DNA of 64,000 nt from Mesorhizobium sp. WSM2240 (GCF_040438645.1 NZ_CP159253.1:744001-808000); one strand, 5' to 3'. Positions 38,461 to 48,465 are shown, numbered from the stretch's first letter. The notes: generated by a model not told the origin, from the letters alone. Translations and numbers: made by a program.

Positions 38461-38510
38461 TTAGATGCCGGCCATGCAGATGTATTTCATTTCGAAGTAG
38501 TCCTCGAGCC
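38461..38510 (-). pseudogene. gabD: gabD 3' end separated by IS256
   Basis: Minus strand encodes LEDYFEMKYICMAGI and a stop, the expected end of succinate-semialdehyde dehydrogenase. The rest lies beyond IS256 at 41361 and after. Confidence 0.85.
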
Positions 38511-38999
38511 GGTTGTGTGCGTCAAGTTCAGCAAATTGGGCGGCCATGAAGCTGGTCACGCGGCTTGGCGAAGAGCGAGCTTCTTGTGCTCGCGCAGATC
38601 GTCCATGTTGATGTAACGGTTGGCCTCCATCCAGTTTTCGTTGGTTTCGACGGCGAGCGCGCGCACCAGACGCAGGCAGCTCTCGGTATTGGGGAAGATG
38701 CGCACGACATAGGTGCGCCGGCGGATCTCCTCGTTGAGGCGCTCCAGCATGTTCGTGCTCTTCAAGTGCTTGTGGTGCTGGCGCGGCAGCCGGAAGAAGG
38801 TCAGCGTCTGCTCGATGTTCTCCTCGGCCCAGGCGGTGAGCCGGGGATAGCGCGCCGCCCATTTGGCCAGCCACGCGGCGAGGTCGACCTTGGCTTCGGC
38901 AAGGTCGCGCCGGTCGTAGAGCCATCTGAGCTCTTGCAGGCAGTCGTCGCCGTGCTTTCTCGGCAGGTGATCGAGGGCGTTCCTGAGGAAGTGCACGTA

Positions 39000-40504
39000 G
39001 GGGCTGTTGAAGAAGTCTCCTCCTGCTGATTCAATTGAGAAATCGTTGATTCTCTGGAGGGTTCGCGATGCTGGGACGGAAGGAGCGCGATCAGCTTGAG
39101 CTATTCATGACTGGCTCGCTGCGGCAGCTTGTTCCTGATGATCATATACTCGCGCGGGTCGACCGTGTGCTGGATCTGTCCTGGCTGCGCGACGAGGTGG
39201 CGAACCTCTACTGCACCGACAATGGCCGCCCGGGCATTGATCCTGAGGTTGCGGTCCGGCTGATGCTCGCAGGTTTCCTTCTTGGAATTGTGCATGACCG
39301 CCGGCTGATGCGGGAGGCGCAGGTCAACATCGCGATCCGGTGGTTTGTCGGCTACGGCCTCCATGAAGCATTGCCCGATCATTCTTCTTTGACGAGAATC
39401 CGCCAGCGCTGGGGTGAAGAACGGTTCCAGCGGATTTTTGAGCGCACTGTACAAGCCTGTATCGACGCCAAAATCGCCAAGGGCGAAGTCATTCATGTCG
39501 ATGCTTCGCTAATCCGCGCCGACGTCAGCTGGGATAGCTTGGCGGTGCGCCATCTTGAGGCGGTGAGCGCGGCGAATGCAGATGCGGAGGCAGCGATCAG
39601 AAAAAGCCGCAAGACAGGAAAGTTCAAAAAAGTCTGCATCACGGATCCGGATGCCAGCATGGCGACAAACGCCCGCAACCGCCGTCTGGAGCCCGCCTAC
39701 AAACAGCATACCATCGTCGATGATCTGCGCGGGGTGGTTCTCGATGTTGCCGTGACCACCGGGGAGATCAACGAGGGACAGATGATCGTCGAACGGATCG
39801 AAGCCGCCATGGAGTCGACCGGGTTATCTGTTAGCACCGTCACTGCCGATGCCGGCTATGCCTACGCGAAAGTGTTCGGAGCGTTCGAGCGTCGCGGCAT
39901 TGATGCGTTGATCCCGGCCAAGGCAGAGCCGATCCGTAGCCCGGTCCCGCTTCGCCGCTTCCGCTACGATGCCAAGCACGACATACTGAAGTGTCCGCGG
40001 GGAAAGATCCTACGTCCGACTAGGCCGGTGAAGCACGGCCGCTTCTTCTATTCGCGCTCCAGTGAGTGCGCCGGTTGCGACCTTGCCTCCCTGTGTCTTT
40101 CCAAGGGGCGCGTCAACAAAGCGGTTGTTGTGGGTGACGATTATCCCGCGCTGTTGAGAGCGCGCAGGCGTCGAGAGCGATGGTCGGAGGAGGATCAACG
40201 TCTCTACCAACGCCACCGGTGGCGCTCGGAAGGCTTCCATGGCGAGGCGAAGAACTGGCACGGCCTGGCCCGAGCGATCCGACGGGGTCTCGCCAATATG
40301 AAGATCCAAGCCTACCTCACCGCAGCGGCGGTGAACCTGAAGCGGCTGGCTGCCGCTTTGTTTGACCGATTCCTGGGATTGTTGCTGTTGATGCGCCCTC
40401 TGAAGCTCGTTGACGAGACCTGACGAGGGCATCCGGCAGTTCTGACATCAAAACCGCCGTTGTCTCGGATCAAATGTGGGAAACCCGGCTTTCTCAACAG
40501 CCCC
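39000..40504 (+). mobile_element. IS1182-family element inside IS256
   Basis: Terminal repeats GGGGCTGTTGA (39000) and its complement (ending 40504), flanked by ACGTA on both sides (38995-38999, 40505-40509). Confidence 0.9.
39068..40423 (+). CDS. IS1182-family transposase
   Basis: A 451-residue DDE transposase: N-terminal DUF772-type region (LGRKERDQLELFMTGSLRQL, ARVDRVLDLSWLRDEV), VIHVDASLIRADVSWDSL, VTADAGYAYAKVFGAFERRG and a C-terminal zinc-like cluster (SECAGCDLASLC) before RWRSEGFHGEAKNWHGLARA with the glutamate. Complete and probably active. GGAGGG precedes the ATG. Confidence 0.95.
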   Translation: MLGRKERDQLELFMTGSLRQLVPDDHILARVDRVLDLSWLRDEVANLYCTDNGRPGIDPEVAVRLMLAGFLLGIVHDRRLMREAQVNIAIRWFVGYGLHEALPDHSSLTRIRQRWGEERFQRIFERTVQACIDAKIAKGEVIHVDASLIRADVSWDSLAVRHLEAVSAANADAEAAIRKSRKTGKFKKVCITDPDASMATNARNRRLEPAYKQHTIVDDLRGVVLDVAVTTGEINEGQMIVERIEAAMESTGLSVSTVTADAGYAYAKVFGAFERRGIDALIPAKAEPIRSPVPLRRFRYDAKHDILKCPRGKILRPTRPVKHGRFFYSRSSECAGCDLASLCLSKGRVNKAVVVGDDYPALLRARRRRERWSEEDQRLYQRHRWRSEGFHGEAKNWHGLARAIRRGLANMKIQAYLTAAAVNLKRLAAALFDRFLGLLLLMRPLKLVDET

Positions 40505-41360
40505 ACGTAACAGCGCTGCCAGGCGGCTTCCGGGACGACCTCGCCGATCGCCGCGACGAGGCCGGCATGGTCGTCGGAGACCACCAGTTCGACACCCTTG
40601 AGGCCGCGTGCCTTGAGCGCGACGAGGAAGTCCTTCCAGGCCGACCGGCTCTCGCGGCCGGCCATGTCGACGGCCAGGATCTGGCGCCGCCCGTCCCAGT
40701 CGATGCCGACGGCGATCAGCACGGCCTGGCTCATCACCACGCCAGCCTCGCGCACCTTCTCGTAGCGGGCGTCGAGGATGAGATAGGGAAAGGGCTCGTG
40801 AAGCGGGCGCTCGGCAAATGCCTTGAGGCTTTCGTCCAGCCGCTTGTTGATGGCCGAGATCGCCGAGGCCGAGAAGGCATGGCCGCACAGTTCCTCGGTG
40901 ATGGCCTTGACCTTCCTCGTCGACACACCCTGCACATACATCTCCGCCAAGGTCGCCACCAAGGCCCGCTCCGAACGCTGATAGCGCTCGAATAATTCGG
41001 TGGAGAAGTGGCCGGAGCGGTCCTGCGGCACGCGCAATTCCAGCTTGCCGACCCGGGTGATCAGCGTGCGTCCGTAATGGCCCGAGCGATAGCCGAGCCG
41101 CTCCGGCGTGCGCTCGCCCTTCGACGCGCCAAGCGCCTCATCCATCTCGGCTTCGAGCACTTCCTGCAGCACCGCGCGGATCACCTCGCGCAGCCCATCC
41201 GGGCTCTGAAGCAGAATGTCTTTGACGGCGGCGCTGGCGGACTTACCTTCTGTCTTGGTCATGGTGGCGTTCCTCGCGAGGGAATCAGGTGACGTTGAAC
41301 ATCACCAGCCTGCCATGACCGCCCCTCCTAGCGAATTTGCAGAACTCTCAGCACACTACC

Positions 41361-42600
41361 CTCGAGCCCGTGGCGGGAACCCTCTCGCCCGATGCCGGAT
41401 TGCTTCATCCCGCCGAAAGGCGCAGCCTCCGAGGACATGCGTCCCGTGTTGATGCCCACCATGCCATATTCCAACGCCTCCGCCACACGCCAGACACGCT
41501 TCAGGTTTGAGGCGTAAAAATAGACGGCGAGGCCGTAGATCGTGTCGTTGGCCTCACGCACAACCTGATCCGAATCGTCGAAGCGAATGATCGGTGCCAC
41601 CGGTCCAAATGTCTCCTCTTGCGCGACGGTCATCTCCCTTGAGATACCCGTGAGGACGGTCGGCTGGAAAAAGTACCTTCCTTGCCGATGCGATTGCCTC
41701 CGCACTGGACGGTACCGCCTTTCTGGACGGCATCGGCGATATGGGATTCGATCTTGACCAGAGCATGCCTGTCGATCAGCGGTCCGATAGCCACGCCTGG
41801 ATCGAAGCCGTCACCGACCGAAAGGTGGCGGACTTTCTCCACGAATTTGTCGACGAACTCATCGTGAACGCTCGACTGGACATACAGGCGGTTTGCGGAA
41901 ACGCAGGTCTGCCCGGCATTGCGGAACTTCGCCTGGATCGCACCGTCAACTGCAGCATCAACGTCGGCATCGTCGAAGACGATGAACGGCGCATTGCCGC
42001 CGAGTTCAAGGCTGACCTTCTTGATCTGGTCCGAGCACCGGCGCATCAGCAGCCGGCCGATCTCGGTCGAGCCGGTGAAACTGATCTTGCGGACCTTGGG
42101 ATTGGAACAGAGCTCGCCGCCGACCGCATCGCCTTCGGAAGCATAGATCAGGTTGACGACGCCTTCGGGAAAGCCAGCCTGATGGGCGAGGGCGAACATT
42201 GCGCCAGCCACCAGCGGCGTCTGCTCAGCAGGCTTGAGCACGATCGTGCAGCCGGCCGCCAGAGCCGGCGAGATCTTGCGCGCCACCATCGAGGCTGGGA
42301 AGTTCCATGGCGTGATCGTGCCGACGACGCCGATCGGCTGCTTGATCACCATCATGCGACGGTCTATCGACGGTGCGGAGATCGTCTCGCCATAGATGCG
42401 ATTGGCCTCTTCGGCGTACCATTGCAGGTACGCGGCCGCATGCGAAACCTCGGACCTGGCTTCGGCGAGCGGCTTGCCCATTTCCGCTGTAAGAATCGCA
42501 GCGAGATCGCCGGCGTGGTCGACGATCAACTGATGCCATCGCCACAGAACGTCCCTGCACTCTCGGGCGGCCGCCATCCAGGCAGCGACCACCGTGCCCA
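41361..42600 (-). pseudogene. gabD: Succinate-semialdehyde dehydrogenase, broken gene
   Basis: GabD oxidises succinic semialdehyde with NAD(P)+ in GABA catabolism. Present: GVVGTITPWNFPASMVARKI, FTGSTEIGRLLM, the catalytic VSLELGGNAPF and FRNAGQTCVSANR, and PFGGMKQSGIGREG. Defects: about 60 N-terminal residues are missing (frame begins AAWMAAARECRDVLWRW), a frameshift lies near 41665-41700, and IS256 removes the last 17 codons. Confidence 0.92.
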
Positions 42601-42829
42601 ACCAAAGGGAAAAAATGCTATGAATTCATTTCGTCGATGACTGGCGGTTCTCATTCGGTGACAACCGAACAATGGACATCGGCTTCCCACCTCAACTGAG
42701 TACATACTGGCGGCCTGCGCCTAGTAGCTGAGGGAAACCCCGATCGGCGTCGCTCCCACCGAAGGGAGGCTGGGATGATGCGGAAGCGGACCACGGTCCG
42801 GCGAATCGGCCGCCTGAACCGGCAAATGC
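42601..42829. other. Short stretch without gene
   Basis: Unassigned DNA between the truncated gabD 5' edge and the M16B terminator; no supported frame. Confidence 0.5.
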
Positions 42830-42856
42830 AGGCCCGCGAAACCGTTCCGCGGGCCT
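42830..42856 (-). terminator. Hairpin downstream of the M16B gene
   Basis: AGGCCCGCG and its complement with a 9-base loop, about 90 bases after the M16B stop. The T-run is weak on the minus strand and slightly better on the plus strand. Confidence 0.5.
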
Positions 42857-42948
42857 TTAGACAAATCCCATTCAACACCGAAACCGGATTTCGCTCACCG
42901 CGAAAGCTCTCACGAGGGGAGGAAGGGAACGAAATGCGGTTCTGGCCT

Positions 42949-44346
42949 TCATCCTTTGCCCCCCAGCGGCGGGCCGACGACCATAATGGCGGGCTCGGTC
43001 GAAAGCAGCTTCCTCGCCGCTGCCTTGACCTCGTCGAGCGTCACCTGATTGATGAGGGCGGCGCGGCGCTGAATATAGTCGATGCCAAGCTTGTCGAGCT
43101 GCAAATCGACGAGCGTGGCTGCCATCGAACGGGAGGAACCTAGATTGAGGATGGCATAGGCGCCGATCACATATTTCTTGCTCGCCTCGAGCTCGGCCTC
43201 GGTCGGACCCTCGTCCGCCATCTCCTTCACCACCTCGCGCACCAGCTTGAGCGTCTCGGCGGCACAGTCGGAGCGCGTGGCCGTCTTGACGACGAGCACG
43301 TTGGAATGCTGGTGGTCGACCAGGCGGGAATAGGCGCCATAGGCAAGGCCGCGCTTTTCGCGCACCTCGTCCCACAGGCGCGACGTGAAGGCCGAGTTGC
43401 CGAGGATTTGGTTCAGCAGCACCGCGGCGTAGAAGTCCGGCGCGCTGCGCTTGACGCCAGGAAAGGCGAGCTTCAGCGACGTCTGCGGCAGGTCGTAGTC
43501 GACCGCCACCTGCTGGCCGAGCTTGGGATCGACATCGGCGACGGGGGCGAGGGTCTGCTTCTGAGGCAAATCGCCGAACAGCTGGTCGAGCTTTCTGCCC
43601 AGCGTCTTGGCATCAATGTCGCCGACCACCGCCACATGCAGGCCGTCGCGGGCAAAAATGGCCTCGTGGAAGGCCCTGAGATCGGCCGGTGTGATGGCGG
43701 CGAGGCTCTCTTTGGTGCCTTCGTCCGGCCGCGAATAAGGATGTGCGCCATAGATCGCGCGCAGCCATTTGCGCTTGGCGATCGCCTCGGGGTCGCGCTC
43801 ATTGGCGATGATGCCGGTCAGCACCTGGGCGCGGGTGCGGTCGATCGGCGCCTGGTCGAAGCGCGGCCTGTTGACCGCGAGCCGAAGCAGATCCAAAGCG
43901 GCGTCCTGCTGTTCGGATAGCATGCGCATCGAGCCATAAATGCCATCGCGCTGCGCCTCGAAGCTCATCTCGACGCCCGTATCTTCGAGCTTCACCTGGA
44001 AGGCGTCGCTGTCGAGATCGCCGGCGCCCTCGGCGAACAGACCGGTCATCAGATTGGCGAGCCCCTCCTGGCCGGCCGGATCCTGCGTGGCGCCGCCGTC
44101 GAAGGCGAACTGGATGGTGATGATCGGCACCGTATGGTCCTCCACCAGCCAGGCGGTGATGCCCTTTTCAGATTTCACCTCCTGGATAGTCATCGCAGCA
44201 TGGGCGGTGAGCGCCGTCGGGATGAGGAAGAGAATGGCGAAGACAAGGGTCGCCAACGGAGTGGCGTGGCGCTTGGGCCTCCCTTCTCCCACAACGGGAG
44301 AGGGCAAAGCGCATGCAAAGGCGCCGCGATGTTGGTTCGTCATCAT
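42949..44346 (-). CDS. M16B-type non-catalytic peptidase subunit (only intact copy)
   Basis: A 465-residue M16 protein with an N-terminal signal (LVFAILFLIPTALTAHA). At the zinc-motif position it reads NLMTGLFAEGAG, with no HxxEH, as in the structural partner of bacterial M16 heterodimers. It keeps the partner's R/Y substrate signature region (RLWDEVREKRGLAYGAYS). Acting alone it should not cleave. The remains of its M16A partner lie just upstream (44348-44402), so its working partner is probably encoded at 48991-50349. Confidence 0.9.
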   Translation of the reverse strand: MMTNQHRGAFACALPSPVVGEGRPKRHATPLATLVFAILFLIPTALTAHAAMTIQEVKSEKGITAWLVEDHTVPIITIQFAFDGGATQDPAGQEGLANLMTGLFAEGAGDLDSDAFQVKLEDTGVEMSFEAQRDGIYGSMRMLSEQQDAALDLLRLAVNRPRFDQAPIDRTRAQVLTGIIANERDPEAIAKRKWLRAIYGAHPYSRPDEGTKESLAAITPADLRAFHEAIFARDGLHVAVVGDIDAKTLGRKLDQLFGDLPQKQTLAPVADVDPKLGQQVAVDYDLPQTSLKLAFPGVKRSAPDFYAAVLLNQILGNSAFTSRLWDEVREKRGLAYGAYSRLVDHQHSNVLVVKTATRSDCAAETLKLVREVVKEMADEGPTEAELEASKKYVIGAYAILNLGSSRSMAATLVDLQLDKLGIDYIQRRAALINQVTLDEVKAAARKLLSTEPAIMVVGPPLGGKG

Positions 44347-44347
44347 C

Positions 44348-44402
44348 TCACTTCTCCGTTTTGGGCAAGAGATAGCCGGTGGTCGAATGGTCGGGCACGA
44401 TA
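44348..44402 (-). pseudogene. M16A 3' remnant (locus 2)
   Basis: Minus strand encodes [16 protein letters not shown] and a stop, identical to the last residues of the M16A gene at 48991. The body of the gene has been deleted. Confidence 0.85.
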
Positions 44403-44639
44403 GTGGCGGGCCTTGCTCGTGCTGAAGAGGACGGAGCGCGCTGCCGCGGAGCGGCTAGCACGCGTCGTGGGACTTGAGAGCGATGGAATTGACTGGGGGT
44501 CTTCCGTCTTGATTGACCGGATCTCCCGTCCGTCAGCTCCAAACTTGGTCTGTGGCGCTTCTCAGGTTGCTATTCGGCCATCGGAATGTCGCATTTTTCG
44601 CCGGCCAGTGCAGCGCCGGCCACCTGCAGAAAAAGTGCG
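44403..44639. other. Deletion scar between M16A promoter and remnant
   Basis: About 240 bases of unassigned sequence lie where the M16A body should be; no family-like frame. Confidence 0.5.
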
Positions 44640-44750
44640 AGGTCCGGACGGTCTTCATAAGGTGTCTCTGTTGGGTTGTTCCACTAGCTGCCTTTGTGGC
44701 AGCCGTAGCTGAAGGCAACCTGAAAGCTTCCGGCGATTTGCGCGACGGTG
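44640..44750 (-). promoter_or_regulatory. Candidate response-regulator promoter, copy C (M16 locus 2)
   Basis: Minus-strand GCTTTCAGGTTGCCTTCAG (44710-44728) keeps two TCAG boxes 11 bases apart, followed by CTACGGCTGCCACAAAGGCAGC, which forms a hairpin. Same design as 50520-50620. Confidence 0.6.
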
Positions 44751-45148
44751 GCGTCAAGGTTCCGTCATAAGGGAAGGTTTTTGCCTCCGATCTGGAAGTT
44801 CGGCACACCTGACGCGACTACAGTTCGTTGCCGACGACAAGCCCCTTGCCCCGGTATAACGGGGCTACACCCATCTCCGATTCTGAAAACCGGCTCCGGG
44901 ATCGGTCACGGCGGTTGCTGAAGGGTCCGGCAGAGCCAATATCTTAACAGCCGGATCGAGCAGAATCACCGGCGCATCAAGCGCAATTCACAACCTGCTC
45001 CGCGTCATGCTCGCTACTTGCATTGCAGAAGGCAAGCGAGATACGCCTTCAATCGGAACCCATCCTTGAAACAGTTCGCCATTCTCGTGCCTGACCAGCA
45101 GCGCACAATGTTCCATACGCCCAACTTAGTTGTTGCAATAAACCAAAG
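44751..45148. other. Intergenic region, partly duplicated
   Basis: No complete gene. 45030-45148 repeats 31182-31296 (start of the hypothetical gene and the kinase 3' flank). Confidence 0.5.
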
Positions 45149-46483
45149 TCATTCAGGGAATCGAATAATCGCCTCAAAACCATCCTCGCGACCGCGGGCA
45201 GGGGAGGCGAATTCAAGACGGGCACCCATCCGCTCGATAAACATATTAGCGATGTGGAGACCAAGGCCTGAGCCCGCCGCTGGCGTCGCACCACGCCAAA
45301 ATCGCTTTGTTAAATTTTCAAGATCTGAGGGGGGCACTGCCGGTCCCGCGTTTGCGATGGCGATGGTTCCGTCACTACGGACGGAGATCGTTATTGGAGC
45401 GTCGGGCAGTCCATGTGTGAGCGCGTTCTCTATCAGGTTACGAAGGGGGAAAGCAAACGCATCGACGTCCACTTTGCGCATCAACGCGGGGCAGCCGTCG
45501 ACGTCGAGGATTAGCCGTCCGGCATAATGCGGTTTTTTCCTGAAGTCCTCAATTTCTAGCTGAACCGTTCGGACAAGATCGATGGCCTGGTCTGCGATGC
45601 CGATCCCCGATTCGGCCCGCGCGAGTTGAAGCAGTTTTTCGACAAAGCAGCTAAGGCTCAACAGCGATCTCTCGACACCGCGCGCACGCATTTTCGCCGA
45701 GCCCTGGGGAAGTTCGGCCACTAACCTCTGCATCTGAGCGAATGCACCTGCGATCGGCGTTCGCAGTTCATGTGCACTGTTTGTGGCGAACTCGCGTTCG
45801 GCCTCGAGGGTCGTCCGCAGACGTTCAAGCAGCCGATCGACGGAGGCCGCGATGGGGGCCAATTCTGCCGGGAGGCCGCTTGAGCCCATCAGTGAGAGAT
45901 TGCCGCCGTCGCGCAATCCGATCTCCCGCCGCAATACTTCGATCGGCGCCAGTGACCGCCGGAACACAATCCACGAGAGGGTTACGCTAAAGGGCAGGAA
46001 GACGAGTATCGGAAGGAAGAGTGAAACTGCGGCGTCCATGATTGCCTTATGGCGGATAGAGAGCGGTTGTGCCATGTGAAGAGTGTTGCCGTCGTCCATC
46101 TTCAGTGTATACCAGCGGTCAGTAGCGGTGTACGAAAACCCTTCAGGCAATGGAGCGGAAGGGAACGGCGGATTTTCCGGCGAATAGATGAGCACCTTCC
46201 CGTCACGGTTGCGAACCTGATACCACATAGTCCAATTGTTTTCGAAACTGGGCGCATGGCCAGGTACGCCAGCAATGTAGTCAGAGTTCGGTTCCCCATT
46301 CAGAACATCAATCAGCGTCGGCTCCAGGGACTTGGCATGTAGCTCCAGTAGGTTATCGGAGAGTACGTTGACAACTTCGTACAGCTTCAGCGCAGCAATG
46401 GTGGGAGCGAAAACCCAAACCAGGAGCGTTGCGCCGCCCAGCCCCATTATCAGTCTGCGCGTCAGGCTGGGCGGGTTCGTCAT
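45149..46483 (-). CDS. Sensor histidine kinase, copy 2 (complete)
   Basis: A 444-residue inner-membrane kinase. First helix about residues 14-34 (GGATLLVWVFAPTIAALKLY), periplasmic sensor 35-150 rich in aromatics and acids, second helix 153-174 (VSLFLPILVFLPFSVTLSWI). The phosphoacceptor is His238 in NSAHELRTPIAGAF; the ATPase domain has NLIENALTHG, AIANAGP and AGSGLGLHIA. Its ATG overlaps the regulator's stop (ATGA). It is QseC/TctE-like in layout; the acidic periplasmic part could bind cationic peptides, which is inference. Confidence 0.93.
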   Translation of the reverse strand: MTNPPSLTRRLIMGLGGATLLVWVFAPTIAALKLYEVVNVLSDNLLELHAKSLEPTLIDVLNGEPNSDYIAGVPGHAPSFENNWTMWYQVRNRDGKVLIYSPENPPFPSAPLPEGFSYTATDRWYTLKMDDGNTLHMAQPLSIRHKAIMDAAVSLFLPILVFLPFSVTLSWIVFRRSLAPIEVLRREIGLRDGGNLSLMGSSGLPAELAPIAASVDRLLERLRTTLEAEREFATNSAHELRTPIAGAFAQMQRLVAELPQGSAKMRARGVERSLLSLSCFVEKLLQLARAESGIGIADQAIDLVRTVQLEIEDFRKKPHYAGRLILDVDGCPALMRKVDVDAFAFPLRNLIENALTHGLPDAPITISVRSDGTIAIANAGPAVPPSDLENLTKRFWRGATPAAGSGLGLHIANMFIERMGARLEFASPARGREDGFEAIIRFPE

Positions 46484-47139
46484 TTGTCCACGAACCTGTA
46501 CCCGATGCCACGCTCGGTCGCTATTCGGTCCGCGCCGATCTTCTTGCGGAGCCGACTGACATAGACCTCCACCGTGTTGCTCGCGAACCGCGAATTGCAA
46601 TCATAGAGCGCGTCCTCGATTTTCCTCTGCGAAACTACCATTCCGGGCCGGCATAGAAGGCAGTCGAGCACCGCCCATTCGCGTGCAGTCAACCTGACCT
46701 CCCGCCCGTCGCGGTAGAGGCGTCGCTCGGCCGAATGTATGGTTAACGTCCCGAAAGACAATCTAGGCTCCGGGGAGTGCTTATGGCGACGCGCCACGGC
46801 ATGAATGCGCGCGGAGAGTTCGCCAAGATCGAACGGCTTGATCAGATAGTCGTCGGCTCCCACGTTGAGCACGTAGATGCGATCCGAGACCTGATCGCGA
46901 GCTGTCAGGATGATGACCGGCGTCGAATCAAACCGCTTGGTCATCTCCCGCAGGTAGTCTACGCCGCTGCCGTCTGGCAGGCGAATGTCGAGCAGGATAA
47001 GCTTGTAGGTCACCGAAGCTGTGAAGTCCCGCGCTTGGGACAGGGTCTTGGCCCAGTCGACCGCGTGGCCACCAGCCGCCACATGTTCGCGAACAGCACT
47101 GCCAATGGCCTGGTCGTCTTCAATGAGCAGCATTCGCAT
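46480..47139 (-). CDS. OmpR-family response regulator, copy 2 (complete)
   Basis: A 219-residue regulator. Receiver 1-118 with DD at 8-9, phosphoacceptor Asp51 (LILLDIRLPDG) and Lys in DDYLIKPFDL; winged helix 125-219 with REWAVLDCLLCRPGMVVS and SNTVEVYVSRLRKKIGADRI. It should bind direct repeats with an 11-base period. A TCAG-N7-TCAG repeat lies 100 bases upstream, and similar repeats precede M16 and small secreted-protein genes. Translation is coupled to the kinase. Confidence 0.95.
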   Translation of the reverse strand: MRMLLIEDDQAIGSAVREHVAAGGHAVDWAKTLSQARDFTASVTYKLILLDIRLPDGSGVDYLREMTKRFDSTPVIILTARDQVSDRIYVLNVGADDYLIKPFDLGELSARIHAVARRHKHSPEPRLSFGTLTIHSAERRLYRDGREVRLTAREWAVLDCLLCRPGMVVSQRKIEDALYDCNSRFASNTVEVYVSRLRKKIGADRIATERGIGYRFVDK

Positions 47140-47230
47140 TCGGTGTTCCGATCTTCCAGGTCGAGCGTGAGACTCTTGCCTTATTGGTGGAACCTGAAGC
47201 TAAGCTGAACCGCCGTGGCGAAAAATATCC

Positions 47231-47260
47231 GGGGGCTTTCAGGTTGCTGTCAGTTGCAGG
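47231..47260 (+). promoter_or_regulatory. TCAG-N7-TCAG direct repeat upstream of the complete two-component operon
   Basis: GCTTTCAGGTTGCTGTCAG with TCAG at 47239 and 47250, identical to 32714-32732. Suggests autoregulation. Confidence 0.6.
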
Positions 47261-47294
47261 TGCCAGAAAGGGCGTGATTCGAACAACCGATTAG

Positions 47295-47463
47295 TCTTAC
47301 AGTAACAAGTTTAGTTAACGATTGATTGCCAGACTGGCAATTCGTGCTTCATGTGGAGGGAGCTATGAATCTCCAGGACGGAACCGAAACAAGTGAATCG
47401 CGTTTTGCGGCCTATGTCGAGACGCTTTCGTCGGCATTGGATCGTGCCGATCAGGTTGCGCCC
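47295..47463 (+). mobile_element. IS701-family left-end remnant
   Basis: TCTTACAGTAACAAG after TTAG, then the leader and first 34 codons of a transposase like the one at 9934 (MNLQDGTETSESRF, AYVETLSSALDRADQVAP), cut at 47463. It inserted at TTAG; the uninterrupted site is seen at 32770. Confidence 0.85.
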
Positions 47464-47572
47464 GCCAGATATCCCGCGGGGCAGTGCAGGGACGACGGTG
47501 GTCACATTGAGAAAAAGTGACGTTGATCAGCGGGAATGGATTGGTGGCGTGGGAAGCGTTGATGTCACGATG

Positions 47573-47848
47573 TCAGCCCATAACCTCGCAATGTTCGCGG
47601 CACGCCGCGTCCACCACGTCATCGACCCCGTCGAGGATCTCGGCTGGCATCTTGTTTTCAAGCCAGCCATTCGCCGAAACGAACCACAGCGCCCTTTGCC
47701 GGGTTGAAAGCTCGGCCGGGAGCGCCTGCAGGATCTGCTTGATCGCAGGGTGCGGTTTGCCATCCCGGAAATGGAAGGCCGGACAATATTCCGCGGTGCT
47801 GGACGGAGAGATTTCGGCCGATTTCTTCCACCGGGCCGCAGTGGCTTA
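47573..47848 (-). pseudogene. Fragment resembling an antitoxin-type protein
   Basis: Minus frame FHFRDGKPHPAIKQILQALP ... RALWFVSANGWL ... EILDGVDDVVDAAC ends at 47573; an upstream frame (LTSTEIGAQSGLRTKNP) looks like its N-terminus, separated by a frameshift. The DGKPHPAIKxIL and WFxxxNGWL pattern recalls ParS/Xre/MbcA-type antitoxins. Weak assignment. Confidence 0.4.
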
Positions 47849-48110
47849 GGGTTCTTTGTCCGCAACCCTGATTGCGCGCCGATCTCGGTGCTGGTCAGTT
47901 GCGGTACTTCGGCAATGAACCAATCGCGCTATTCCAAATTGTCAGCTGCTATGGCGCCACGAACGGACGCCAGGAAGGCGGCCAGCTTGCCGATGGCAAC
48001 CTCAAGCCTATTTTCCTCAAGATTGCCGCTGACGCGACAACGGCCTGGAGGAAGAGCGGATTGCGGCCGTCCGCCCTCGCGCAGTGGTGCCGCGTCTGGA
48101 GCGCAACCAA
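47849..48110. other. Stretch without recognisable gene
   Basis: Unassigned DNA between the antitoxin-like fragment and the HxlR gene; only its first 60 bases seem to continue the fragment. Confidence 0.45.
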
Positions 48111-48465
48111 TCAGAGTTTTTCTTTGTCGAAGCCACGGCGTGCCTCGACCACGCTGGCGTGGTTGTCCTCGGCCCACTGAAACAGGTGCTTCATCGCCGC
48201 GTGGATCGAACGCCCTGAGTCGGTCAATGAATATTCGACGCTCGGCGGCGTCGTCGGGAAAACGTCGCGATGCACGTAACGGTCGCGCTGCAGGTCGCGG
48301 AGAGTCTGTGTCAGCATGCGTTGCGAGATATCCGGAACCAGCCGCCGTAGTTGGCCGAACCTGTAGGGTTGCTCGGCTAGTGCCATAAGTAACAGCCCGC
48401 TCCATCTGCCCGACACGTTCTGCACCACATCGCGGATCGGGCAGTTGGCGATGCTGCCATTCGCC
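48111..48465 (-). pseudogene. HxlR-family regulator with its 5' end fused to foreign sequence
   Basis: Winged-helix HxlR protein: CPIRDVVQNVSGRWSGLLLM, YRFGQLRRLVPDISQRMLTQ, VFPTTPPSVEYSLTDSGRS. The family core is complete, but no good start codon is present. The frame continues upstream into gabD-like DNA at about 48466, so the N-terminus was lost in the recombination. GTG 48428 gives a shortened form. Confidence 0.7.

Larger units (their letters stand above)
38556..41262 (-). pseudogene. IS256 transposase interrupted by IS1182
   Basis: The N-terminal part (41262 to 40510) and C-terminal part (38999 to 38556) join in frame at AAWQRCYV-HFLRNALDHL if IS1182 and one target repeat are removed. 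Unlike copy 1, it has no 4-nt insertion in the host sequence. Confidence 0.9.
38511..41360 (-). mobile_element. IS256-family element copy 2, inserted in gabD and split by IS1182
   Basis: Same ends as copy 1, flanked by CTCGAGCC (38503-38510 and 41361-41368). It holds IS1182 at 39000-40504. Transposase pieces are at 40510-41262 and 38556-38999. Confidence 0.9.

Noticed and set aside
44810..45000. Hairpin-like GCCCC/GGGGC sequence between the M16 promoter and the kinase
   Set aside because: Short stem with no T-run and no upstream gene ending nearby on the right strand.
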